A stretch of 64,000 bases of DNA from positions 1,034,288 through 1,098,287 of the forward strand of contig JAOSKN010000002.1 of NCBI GenBank assembly GCA_027493525.1. Reading direction: 5' to 3'. Position 1 is the stretch's first letter. Each line of letters opens with the position of its first letter. A program made the translations under genes and the position numbers. Shown here piece after piece: positions 33,510 through 41,948 of this stretch. The notes below the pieces were generated by a model. That model did not search any database, was not told where the DNA came from, and saw only the letters and a program-made list of their open reading frames with translations. Source of the DNA: Planctomycetota bacterium (lineage in GTDB: Bacteria > Planctomycetota > SZUA-567 > H5-PLA8).

Positions 33510-35795
33510 CTACTCGAAGCTCAGCGTGCCGCAGTAGGCGGCCTTGAATTTGTCGTCCTTGCTCGCGAGCGGATTCCAGCTCGACCAGCGGTCCGGCTCG
33601 CCCTTCACGACGCGGCGGCGGATGACGTTGAAGCCCCAGGCGCGGCCGGGCGCGGGGCGCTGTTCGGCGGGCACCCGCGCCAGCGGGAGCTTGAACTCGG
33701 CGATCCACGCGCCGTCCTGCTTCCCGACCTGGACCTCGAAGCCGTCCATCCATTTCGCGCCGAAGTCGAACATGCTCGCTTGCCCGTGCAGGGTCGTGCA
33801 GGCGAAGCCGACGCGCTCCCTGTCGCCGGCGCAGTCGAGGTTGAGCTGCACGTAGTCTCCGTGCTGGATCTTCCAGCCGGTCTTCTCGGTATAGGGCTTC
33901 ACGCCGTCGAGGCTGGGCTCTTCGAGCTTGAGCCCCACGTAGAGGAAGTCGTCGTCGTAAAGGACCTTCGCGGCGGTGGGCGGCGCGGCCGGCTCGGTGA
34001 AGGCGCCCTTGGCGACGAACGGCTCGAGCGCGGCGGCGGTCGACCAGGCCTCTTCGTCGAGCTTGCCGTCCAGGACGATCTCGCCGGCGCGCTTCAGGGC
34101 GCGGCCCTTGCGCATGTGCTTCTGGTTTTCGACGATCCCGCGAAACTTGGCCATGCGCGCCTTAAAGGCGGCCTCGAGGTTGGCGACGAGCTTCGCGTCC
34201 GCCAGCGCCGACTTAAGCACGGGCAGGTGCCGGGCGTGAAAAGCTTCCTCGTCCGCGACGAGACTGGCGAGTTCCTCGGGGCTCTTCTGCGCCTGGTCGG
34301 GGCAGATCTGGAGGCTGTCGTGCGCGCGGGTCCAATCGAGAAGCGCGACCAGAGGCGCGTAGGCGGGGGCGCCGCCGTGCCGGCGCGCCCACTCGCGGGC
34401 GGCGAGCTTCGTGGCGCGCTCGGGATCGTAGGCCTCGGGGTTCCAGGCCCAGGCAAGCCCGGAGAGGAACGCGACCTCGCTGGCGCGGTCGTGGTTGGAG
34501 CACAACATCCAGACGTCGAGGAGGCCGGCGAGGGCGGGGTCGGCGGGGGGCATCGGGCCCGTCTCGGCGCGAGTATCCGGCGCGGTGATGGGCCAGTTGT
34601 AATAAAAGAGCTTAGCCGACAGTCCGAAGGACGCGCCGTACGCCTCGGCCTCGGCGAGCTTCAAGCGGTGGCTGACGACGCCGCGCCCGGTCCAGCAGAG
34701 GCGCAGGCCCTCGGGAAAGCCGGCCTCGCGCGCGCCGGCGACGGTCTTGTCTTCCTTAAGGTCGGTCCCGCCGTAGCGGTGCGGGCACCAGTAGAGCGGG
34801 GCATCCTGCGCGCGCGCGCGGACGGTCTCGGCCATCAGCTTGAGCAACTCGGCCTGCGCGGCCCAGTAGGTGGGCCAGTCCTTCGCGTAGCCGGTATGCA
34901 GGCTGGTGGATTGGTCGTCAAGGCTCAGCACGAAGGCGTCGGCGCCGGCCTTGGCCCAGGCGTCGTAGGTCGCGCGGACACTTTCGCGCAGGCGCTGCGC
35001 GGGCGAGCCGCCGTCCTGGGCCAGCACGCCCTTGGCGAGCGCCTCGCCGGGGTTGTAGCTGACCGCAAAGGCCGCGAACCGCGCGTGATACTTCTCGATC
35101 AAGGCGGGTTTATCCTTGAGCTTATCGGCGGAGTCGACCGCGCCGCTGTAGGTCCAGCCGAAGTTGAGCTTCAAGGGCGTAAAGGCCTCGAGGTAGGCGT
35201 CGCTCGCGCCTTTGATCCCGCGCCGCGGAAGGCCCGGCCAGTCGGCGACGGCGGCCTGGCGGACCCAGAGCGCGCCGTCCGGGTCGCGCGCGGAAAGCTG
35301 CTTGAGGGTCTGGACGGCGTAGAAGTCGCCGGCGGGGGAGGCGCCCGCGAGGACGATCGCCAAGCGCTCGCCGTCGCGCGCCACGCCAAGCGCGTAGCCC
35401 TGCTCTTTAGCGCGGCCCCAGGATTCGGGCGCATAGGCGAGGTTATGCGCGGCGAGGCGTTCTTGCGCCCATGCGTTGCGGTCGGGCCCGCCGACGAAGA
35501 GCAGTGTCCCTTCCGCCGGAGCTTTTTTCACCACGGCCGGAGGCGCCTTGAGGCCGAGCCATTCGGCGAGCGCGGCGAGGACGCGCGCGTCTACCGCGCC
35601 GGAGGAGACCACCACCGGTGCGCCGACCTTCCAGGCCTTGTCTCCGAGTTCGGCCGAGCGCGGGGCGGGGAAGATCGCGCCATCGAGTTCAGGATCGCCG
35701 CTGGTGGACTGAATCGCCTGGGCGGCGGGGCCTTCTTCGAGGGCCGCTGTGGGCGCGGCGAGCAGCAGCATCGGCAGGACGAAAAGGTATCGCAC
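33510..35795 (-). CDS. Exported GH84-like beta-N-acetylglucosaminidase-type protein with CBM9-like domain
   Basis: A 761-residue protein with a signal peptide (MRYLFVLPMLLLAAPTAA). Residues 40-185 are the N-terminal domain common to GH84/GH20 (IFPAPRSAELG, GDFYAVQTLKQLSA). The barrel starts with VADWPGLPRRGIKG, and the catalytic Asp pair is D293-D294 in FVLSLDDQS, matching the adjacent acids of GH84 enzymes. The C-terminal 180 residues (LKRAGEIVLDGKLDEEAWSTA) are a CBM9-like domain. It probably attacks N-acetylglucosamine-containing polymers in the periplasm. It lies 30 bp downstream of a related gene. Confidence 0.78.
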   Translation of the reverse strand: MRYLFVLPMLLLAAPTAALEEGPAAQAIQSTSGDPELDGAIFPAPRSAELGDKAWKVGAPVVVSSGAVDARVLAALAEWLGLKAPPAVVKKAPAEGTLLFVGGPDRNAWAQERLAAHNLAYAPESWGRAKEQGYALGVARDGERLAIVLAGASPAGDFYAVQTLKQLSARDPDGALWVRQAAVADWPGLPRRGIKGASDAYLEAFTPLKLNFGWTYSGAVDSADKLKDKPALIEKYHARFAAFAVSYNPGEALAKGVLAQDGGSPAQRLRESVRATYDAWAKAGADAFVLSLDDQSTSLHTGYAKDWPTYWAAQAELLKLMAETVRARAQDAPLYWCPHRYGGTDLKEDKTVAGAREAGFPEGLRLCWTGRGVVSHRLKLAEAEAYGASFGLSAKLFYYNWPITAPDTRAETGPMPPADPALAGLLDVWMLCSNHDRASEVAFLSGLAWAWNPEAYDPERATKLAAREWARRHGGAPAYAPLVALLDWTRAHDSLQICPDQAQKSPEELASLVADEEAFHARHLPVLKSALADAKLVANLEAAFKARMAKFRGIVENQKHMRKGRALKRAGEIVLDGKLDEEAWSTAAALEPFVAKGAFTEPAAPPTAAKVLYDDDFLYVGLKLEEPSLDGVKPYTEKTGWKIQHGDYVQLNLDCAGDRERVGFACTTLHGQASMFDFGAKWMDGFEVQVGKQDGAWIAEFKLPLARVPAEQRPAPGRAWGFNVIRRRVVKGEPDRWSSWNPLASKDDKFKAAYCGTLSFE

Positions 35796-35825
35796 GGTTG
35801 GCGGCTCCCAGGATGGCGGCGCGGC

Positions 35826-38156
35826 TTATTCGAAGACCAGGTGCCCGAGCTGCGACGGCCCGTGACTGAAGCTGGTCGGCGCGAACTGGTAGGTCCAGAG
35901 CCCGAAGGCGCCGATGGACTTGTGGATTTGCAGGCCCCAGCGTGCGCCGGGCTTCGGCGCGCCGCCCAGGTTCGCAAAGGGCAGGCGGCATTCCAGCGTG
36001 GCGCCGTGCAGGTCCTCCGCCAGCGCGAGCTTGAACTCGGCGCCGCTGGCCCAGACTTCGGGGAGCGGGTGGGCCGGGTTCCAGTCGCCCGCGTGGACCT
36101 CGTAGCGGAAGTTCGCAACGTTCATCACGAGCTGATAGTAGTCGGCATGGTCGTGGTCGGTGTCTAGGAAGAGTTCGAAGCAGGGCACGCGCCAGGCGTA
36201 CGGTACGGTGGCGCCGGGCTTGGCGTCCTTCCACTGCTTCGCGGCCCAGTCGGGGAGCTTTAGCTCCTTCGTGGAGTGCGCCTCCAGGGCGAGGTACAAG
36301 TGCGTGTCGTCGCGGAGCACGCGCAGCGCGGCCTGATCGTCTTCGGCGAGCGGTTCGGCGGCGGGTTCCTTGCCCCAGCCGTGGGGAATGAAGCCGGTCT
36401 GGACCTCGGCCTTCGCCCACGCCGCCTCGTCGAGTTTCCCGTCCAAGGCGATGGAGCCTTCGAGCTTCGCGACTTTCAGTTCGCGCAGCCCATACCGCGT
36501 GAACACGGGCGTCTGCGCGCGCCGGGTGGCGAGGGCGTCGCATTCGCCCCATTCGTTGAGCTTGCCAAGGATGACGCCGGCGAGGCGCGTTTCGGCGGCG
36601 AGGGGGTTGTCCTTGAGCAGGGGCTCGAGCGCGCTCCACAGGGCGTCGAATTCGCCGGTGGCCGCGGCGTAGTCGGCGAGGGCCCGCTCGCGCGGGAGAT
36701 TCCCCGCGGCCGGATCGCGCCGGGCGTTCCAGGCTTCGACGAAGCTCCGCAGCGCGCGGCAGGCCTCGGGGTTCCCGCCGCTCAATTCGCGGCAGGCCAG
36801 CGCGAGCGCGCGTTCGGGCTCGTAGCCTTCCGGGTTCCAGAGGTAGTCGTAGACGGTGATGCGCGTCACGGGCGTCCCGCGCTCGGGGAAGATGCACTCG
36901 ACGCTCTTCCACAGGTCGGGATCGCGGCCGGTGATCGCGAAGAGGTCCCCGCCGCGGCCGACGTTGTCGTAGATCTGCGCGCGGACCGTGCTGCCGAAAA
37001 GCCCGCGGTAGGCGTCGATGGCGCCGGTGGGCAGGATCTGGCTGAAGACCTCGATGCCGCAGAAGCTCAGGCCCATTTCGGATGGGATGCCGCCGGCGGC
37101 CCCGAGCTTCGACGCGTAGGCTTCAATCCCCGGGCAGTTGAGCCAGTAGGGCTGGGGCATGAAAAAGACGCGGTTGGCCGGGTCCAGCGCGCGGAGGCGC
37201 TTGAACATCTCGGTGAGGAAGTGGCTCTGCGCCTTGAAGTAGTCGCCGCCGAAACGTTCTTCGGTGGCCTTGTTCATCCGCGTGCCCGTGTCGTCGTACT
37301 TGAGGACGAACTCGCGGCAGCCCTTCTCGTAAGCCGCCTTCGCGCCTTCGAAGCGCTCGGTCTTGCCCTTCTCCGTCACCTCGCCGCCGTCGATGAGCAG
37401 GTCCAGGCGGGCGTCGGTGGCGTCGAGCGGATCGACGTGATGGATCCAGGCGCCGAAGCGGCGGCCCAAGTGGGCGCACTTCTGGCTGCCTTTGTAATTC
37501 CAGCCGTAGTTGGCCTTGAAGCGGTGCTCCCAGGGCTCGGGGCGCTTGTTGCCGCGGAACGGGAAGCGCGGGAAGTCGGCGACGACGCCGGCGCGGACGT
37601 GCGGCGCGCCATCATGGACGCGGGTGAGTTGCCGCAGGGATTGCACACCCCAGAAGGACCCCCACGGGCCGCGCCCGGCCAGCAGGATCGTCGCGCGCCC
37701 GCCAGGCGTGCCGGCGCCTAGGACGTAGCCCTCGTCGGAATCCAGCGCCGCATAGGCCTGCGCCAAGCCGAAGGCCTCCAGCGCGGCCTTGGCGCGCGGG
37801 CTGGACTCCGGCACGCCGGCGATCACGAGCACCGTCCCGCTGGCCGGCTCGTCCTTAAAGGAGGCTTCGGGGATGGGCGCGGCGTCGAAGAGTTCCTGCA
37901 ACTGCGTTCCGGCCTGCTCCGGGAGGCCCTCGCCCAGGACCACGACCACCTTGAGGACCGGGAGCGCTACGCCGGTCCAGGCTTCCTGCTGAGGGCGCGG
38001 GGTGACGGCCCATTCGAGGTCGCCCGGCAGGTAGTCGGCCCCAATCTTTTCGAGGAGGACGCCGCCTTCGATGGGTGGGGCTTGGAGGCCCTCGGCGGCG
38101 CAAAGGGGCAGCGCGGCCAGGAGGAGCAGCAGGGCGCAACGATCCAGGGTTTGCAT
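35826..38156 (-). CDS. Exported GH84-like protein with CBM9-like domain (paralogue)
   Basis: A 776-residue protein with a signal peptide (ALLLLLAALPLCAAEG) and the same order of domains as its downstream neighbour. It has the N-terminal GH84/GH20-type domain (GSFWGVQSLRQLTRV), the barrel entry VADFPRFPFRGNK, the Asp pair D288-D289 in FVLKYDDTG, and a CBM9-like end (LEGSIALDGKLDEAAWAKA). The barrel segments differ greatly between the two, so distinct specificities are likely. AAGGAG lies before the ATG. Divergent from a GntR-type regulator, with operator-like sequence in its promoter. Confidence 0.77.
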   Translation of the reverse strand: MQTLDRCALLLLLAALPLCAAEGLQAPPIEGGVLLEKIGADYLPGDLEWAVTPRPQQEAWTGVALPVLKVVVVLGEGLPEQAGTQLQELFDAAPIPEASFKDEPASGTVLVIAGVPESSPRAKAALEAFGLAQAYAALDSDEGYVLGAGTPGGRATILLAGRGPWGSFWGVQSLRQLTRVHDGAPHVRAGVVADFPRFPFRGNKRPEPWEHRFKANYGWNYKGSQKCAHLGRRFGAWIHHVDPLDATDARLDLLIDGGEVTEKGKTERFEGAKAAYEKGCREFVLKYDDTGTRMNKATEERFGGDYFKAQSHFLTEMFKRLRALDPANRVFFMPQPYWLNCPGIEAYASKLGAAGGIPSEMGLSFCGIEVFSQILPTGAIDAYRGLFGSTVRAQIYDNVGRGGDLFAITGRDPDLWKSVECIFPERGTPVTRITVYDYLWNPEGYEPERALALACRELSGGNPEACRALRSFVEAWNARRDPAAGNLPRERALADYAAATGEFDALWSALEPLLKDNPLAAETRLAGVILGKLNEWGECDALATRRAQTPVFTRYGLRELKVAKLEGSIALDGKLDEAAWAKAEVQTGFIPHGWGKEPAAEPLAEDDQAALRVLRDDTHLYLALEAHSTKELKLPDWAAKQWKDAKPGATVPYAWRVPCFELFLDTDHDHADYYQLVMNVANFRYEVHAGDWNPAHPLPEVWASGAEFKLALAEDLHGATLECRLPFANLGGAPKPGARWGLQIHKSIGAFGLWTYQFAPTSFSHGPSQLGHLVFE

Positions 38157-38226
38157 GTCGTCTCCTTGGTCTGGACGCTCGGCGGCGGGAGTTTTGATGC
38201 CGTCTGTGCGGTATCTTCGTACACCG

Positions 38227-38289
38227 TGGTACAATAGATCAACAACGAATCTGGAACAATTTGTATAATATATAATTGTACCATGACAA
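38227..38289 (-). promoter_or_regulatory. Promoter with paired operator half-sites for the GH84-like genes
   Basis: On the minus strand TTGTCA (38284-38289) and TATACA (38262-38267) are 16 bp apart, a plausible sigma-70-type promoter. Directly next to the -35 box is ATTGTACCA (plus strand 38275-38283). Its exact inverted partner TGGTACAAT is at 38227-38235, centre to centre 48 bp. Such spaced 9-bp arms suit repression by a dimeric GntR/LacI-type protein, here probably the divergent regulator. Confidence 0.6.
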
Positions 38290-38341
38290 ATCCGGTGTAT
38301 AAGACCTTGATGCTAAACCTGTTGTCGGGATATGAGAAGCC

Positions 38342-39454
38342 ATGAAAAGTTTGAACTCACCATGCGCCTCCATTCAGGAAGTCCTGGTTGCGCGGATTGC
38401 GGACGGTACCTACCGGGAGAAGCTGCCGACGCTGCGCGCGCTGGCGCGTGAGTTTGAGGTGAACTTAAAGACGATCCAAAAGGTCGTGCGGCGCATGGAG
38501 GAAGCCGGGCTGGTCGCGGCGCGGCAGGGGTCGGCGGTGTACCTGCGCGGGGCGCAACCGGGCAAGGCGCGGAAGACCCGCTCCGCACTGGCCGGCGTGA
38601 AGGTGGGGTTCGTCTGCGACGGGTTCGGGCAGCTTCGCGACGCCGGGGGCTATCATCCTTATTATAGCGAGGTGTACCTTGGCGCCGAAGAGGCCGCGCG
38701 CGAGGCGGGCCTGGACCTGCGCTTCATTCCCACGCCGGGCTGGGGGCATCTTGGGCTCGACGAGGCGTACTTTGCGCGGCACGTGCTTGAGCCGGGCCTG
38801 CGCGCGATGATCTCGCTCACGCCTTCGGTGAAGGAGCTCAAGCGCTACCTCCAGCATGACCTGGCGTTCGTGGTTTGCGGGGACCACACGAAGCTCCCCG
38901 CGGAGGCGGCGGCGCGGCGGGTCCCGCGGTTGACGCACGCCTGGGACGAGGACGTCGCGGACGGAACGCGGCGGATCCTCGCGGCGGGGCACCGGCGGAT
39001 CGCCTTCATCGGGCAGAAAGGGTTGCGCGGCTTCACGCAGACGCTGGAGTCCTTCGAGGTGAGCGTGCCGGAGGCCTGGCGCGCGCCGGCGCGGGCCAAC
39101 GGCGAACAGGCCGGATACGAGGCCTGCCGCGAACTGCTGGACGGCCTGGCGCGCCCCACCGCGCTGATGATCACCGACGACTACACGTGCCACGGCGCGA
39201 TGATGGCGCTCCTGGAGCGCCGCGTGAGCGTGCCGGCGGAGCTCTCGGTGCTGACGGTCTCGAATCTGGCCAGCGACCTGCCGGGCCTGCGCCCACTGAG
39301 CGCGCTGGTCGTGGACGGGCGGCGGGAAGGCCGGCAGTACGTGCGCACGCTGGCGCGGGAGTTGGCGCGGCCCGGCCAAGCCGGGCGCGACGCCTGGCCC
39401 CTGCCGCTGCGCTTCGTGGACCGGGGCAGCATCCGCGCGCTGGAACGGACTTGA
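38342..39454 (+). CDS. GntR-type regulator with LacI-like sensor domain
   Basis: A 370-residue regulator: GntR winged helix at residues 8-70 (KLPTLRALAREFEVNLKTIQKVVRRMEEAGLVAARQGSAVYL) and a LacI-like ligand domain from residue 83 (VKVGFVCDGFGQL, RILAAGHRRIAFIGQKGL, ALMITDDYTCHGAMMALLE). It is divergent from two GH84-like genes and 21 bp upstream of a heparinase-like gene, which it probably co-regulates. Candidate operators lie in the 185-bp gap to the left. Confidence 0.88.
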   Translation: MKSLNSPCASIQEVLVARIADGTYREKLPTLRALAREFEVNLKTIQKVVRRMEEAGLVAARQGSAVYLRGAQPGKARKTRSALAGVKVGFVCDGFGQLRDAGGYHPYYSEVYLGAEEAAREAGLDLRFIPTPGWGHLGLDEAYFARHVLEPGLRAMISLTPSVKELKRYLQHDLAFVVCGDHTKLPAEAAARRVPRLTHAWDEDVADGTRRILAAGHRRIAFIGQKGLRGFTQTLESFEVSVPEAWRAPARANGEQAGYEACRELLDGLARPTALMITDDYTCHGAMMALLERRVSVPAELSVLTVSNLASDLPGLRPLSALVVDGRREGRQYVRTLARELARPGQAGRDAWPLPLRFVDRGSIRALERT

Positions 39455-39475
39455 GCGTAGCGGGGAGGGGGACAC

Positions 39476-41911
39476 ATGCCGCAGGACGAGGTCTCCGAAT
39501 TCTTGGAGCCGAACGCGGCCGAGCCGCTGCCTGACCCGTGGGCGGTCCTGAACTCGGCCGACGAAGACGGGACGCGGTGGACTTCTTCCGCTCCAGGCTT
39601 TGCCGCGCGCGCACTCGACGCGCGGAGGCTGGAGCTGCGCGGGGAATTCCCCGCGGGCCTGGCGCGCTTCGAACTGCTGGGGCGCGATGCGGGTTTCGAC
39701 GTCGAGAGCCTCACGCTGCGCCTGCGCTTCACGCCCGGCTGGGACCCGAACGAGCCGGATCCGGCGGCCCCGCCGACCGGGCCGTGGGATTACATCAACG
39801 GGGACTTTGTCGTGCCGCGCTACGCGCTGGACGTAGACGGCGAAGCGCACCCGGAGTTCGTGTGGCTGGACTTGCCCTGGGCCGAGGACGTTCAGGCGCG
39901 CCGCGCGCGCAGCAGCTTCGCGCTGCGCTTCGAACGGGCCGGCTCGCATGTCATCGTGCTGGACTTCACGCGGCCGGATGCGAGCGACGCGCGGCTGGGC
40001 TGCGCGAGCTGGCGCGAGATCCGGATCGGCCGAGACGAGCGGGACGCGTGCTTGGAGCCACGGCTTGAGCTCAGGCCCGAGCTGGAAGGCCGGCGCCCGC
40101 GGCTCTGGCTGACCCCCGAAAGGCTCGAGGCGCTGCGCCGCGATGTTGCGCCCGGCGGCGCGCGGCGGGGGCTGTTCGAGAAGCTCCGCGCGCGCTGCGC
40201 GGACCCGCAGCGCCTTGACCTGCTGGGGCTGGGACTGCTCGCGCTGCTGGACGAAGACGGCGCAGGCTGGGCGGCGCGCGCCGTGGAAGAGGGGGAGCGT
40301 CTCGCCGCGGAGCCGCACTGGGGCGTGGATCGGCCGGGGCACATGGGCTGCGACAACGACATCGCGGCGGGCGGCAACCTGCTGGTGCTGAGTCTGCTGC
40401 GCGACTGGCTGCGGGCCGCGGGGGCGCTGGAGGCCGAGCGAGACGCGCGTTGGCGCGCGAAGCTGCTCCACCACGGCCGGCTGATGTTCCGCTTCGCGCT
40501 CCTGCAGCGGAGCTACCTTCCGACGGGCTACCTGCAAAACCACTTCAGCGCCTCGTACATGGGCTTGGGCGTCGCGGGGCTGGAACTGGCCGACGACCCC
40601 GACGCGGCGGCCGCGAACGAAGCGCGATCCTGGTTCAACTTCGTCGCGGGGGAGTTCCGGCGGCGTTCGGCACTTTCACCGCCGGACGGCTCCGGGTGCC
40701 CGCTGGACGTGAGCTACGGGCTGCGGTTCTACGTCCACGCGGCCCAGGCCTACGCGAGCGCCACAGGCGCGCGGCTGCTTGAAGGCCCATTCTACGCGAA
40801 GTTGCCCGAGTACTGGATGCAGCGGCTCTGGCACGAGCAGGGCCTTGCCGGATACCGCTCGATCCTGTGGCCGGTTGCGCGCTGCGCAGGGCACGCGGGG
40901 CTGCTCGCCAAGCTGTGCGAGAGTCTCGCGGAGACTGAGGCGGTCGGCGCCGAGGACCTGCTCTGGGCGGACGGCGAGCCGCCGGGCGGGCGGGCGGACG
41001 TAGCGCTCACGGGCATCTTCGCGGACTGCGGCGAGGCGTACCTGCATGCCGACCCCCATGCCGAACGCGCGCGGGACACGTGGGTGAGCCTCCAGGCCGG
41101 AGTACCGTTCGGCGCGACGCACAACCGCCGGCTGACGCGCTACAACTACGCGCACTACATGCCCAACCGCGGCGAGGTGAGGCTGCGCCACCGCGGCAAG
41201 ACCGTGCTGGGCGACGGCGGGCGCAGCTATCGAAAACTGACGAGTCTCCATAACGTGCTCACCTTCGACGAAACCGGGCAGTTCGGCGACGCGTTCGTCT
41301 GGATGCCGAAGCCGCGGCTCGACCGATGCGGGCGGCTGAGCCGGGTCGAGGATGCGGGCGCGGCGACGCAGGCGGCCATGGACCTCGCCGCAGCCTACCC
41401 GGACGTGCGCGGCCTGAAATCCTACCGGAGGCACGTGTTGTTCGTGCGCGATGCGCGTGCGCCGCTGCTGGTCCTCGTGGATCGCGTGGCATTCGAGCCG
41501 GACTGCGAGGTCCGCATGCTGCGTTGGCACTTCCACGCGCCGCAGGTGGAGGGCGCGCCGGGTTCGCGCGCGGAGGTCCTGCTGGGCGAAGACGAGGTCC
41601 GCTTCGCGCTCACGATGCTCCAGCCGGCGGCAGGCGTCGAGGCGGAGATCGGCGAGACGGAACTCGTCAAGCAGTACACCTGGCGGGGGCCGTTTCAGCG
41701 GCATGTGACCTGGAGCTGGCCTCGGGAAAACGCGGGCGAGGCTGCCGCGGTCTTCGTGGCGCGGCCCGCGGAGCACGGCTTGCAGGCGGAACGCGGGGCG
41801 GAAGGCGGCTGGACGTTCGCCTGGGGCGGCCGGCGGGTTGAGCTGGCGTTGGACGGCGCGGCCGATCCGGATCTCCGCTGCGAGGCCTTGGGCTACGCCT
41901 GGCGGGCCTGA
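39476..41911 (+). CDS. Heparinase II/III-like protein
   Basis: An 811-residue protein without a signal peptide. The middle is an alpha-toroid region (HWGVDRPGHMGCDNDIAAGGNLLVLSLL, SYLPTGYLQNHFSASYMGLG). The C-terminal half is a beta-sandwich domain with LTRYNYAHYMPNRGEV and SLHNVLTFDETGQFGDAF, the latter resembling the conserved HNxLxxDGxxQ segment of heparinase II/III and related polysaccharide lyases. It probably degrades uronic-acid-containing oligosaccharides in the cytoplasm or is an atypical exported enzyme. GGAGGGGG precedes the ATG; it follows the regulator by 21 bp and is likely cotranscribed. Confidence 0.7.
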   Translation: MPQDEVSEFLEPNAAEPLPDPWAVLNSADEDGTRWTSSAPGFAARALDARRLELRGEFPAGLARFELLGRDAGFDVESLTLRLRFTPGWDPNEPDPAAPPTGPWDYINGDFVVPRYALDVDGEAHPEFVWLDLPWAEDVQARRARSSFALRFERAGSHVIVLDFTRPDASDARLGCASWREIRIGRDERDACLEPRLELRPELEGRRPRLWLTPERLEALRRDVAPGGARRGLFEKLRARCADPQRLDLLGLGLLALLDEDGAGWAARAVEEGERLAAEPHWGVDRPGHMGCDNDIAAGGNLLVLSLLRDWLRAAGALEAERDARWRAKLLHHGRLMFRFALLQRSYLPTGYLQNHFSASYMGLGVAGLELADDPDAAAANEARSWFNFVAGEFRRRSALSPPDGSGCPLDVSYGLRFYVHAAQAYASATGARLLEGPFYAKLPEYWMQRLWHEQGLAGYRSILWPVARCAGHAGLLAKLCESLAETEAVGAEDLLWADGEPPGGRADVALTGIFADCGEAYLHADPHAERARDTWVSLQAGVPFGATHNRRLTRYNYAHYMPNRGEVRLRHRGKTVLGDGGRSYRKLTSLHNVLTFDETGQFGDAFVWMPKPRLDRCGRLSRVEDAGAATQAAMDLAAAYPDVRGLKSYRRHVLFVRDARAPLLVLVDRVAFEPDCEVRMLRWHFHAPQVEGAPGSRAEVLLGEDEVRFALTMLQPAAGVEAEIGETELVKQYTWRGPFQRHVTWSWPRENAGEAAAVFVARPAEHGLQAERGAEGGWTFAWGGRRVELALDGAADPDLRCEALGYAWRA

Positions 41912-41948
41912 CCCGCGCGGCCCGCGCGTTACTTCTCCACCTCTCGTA

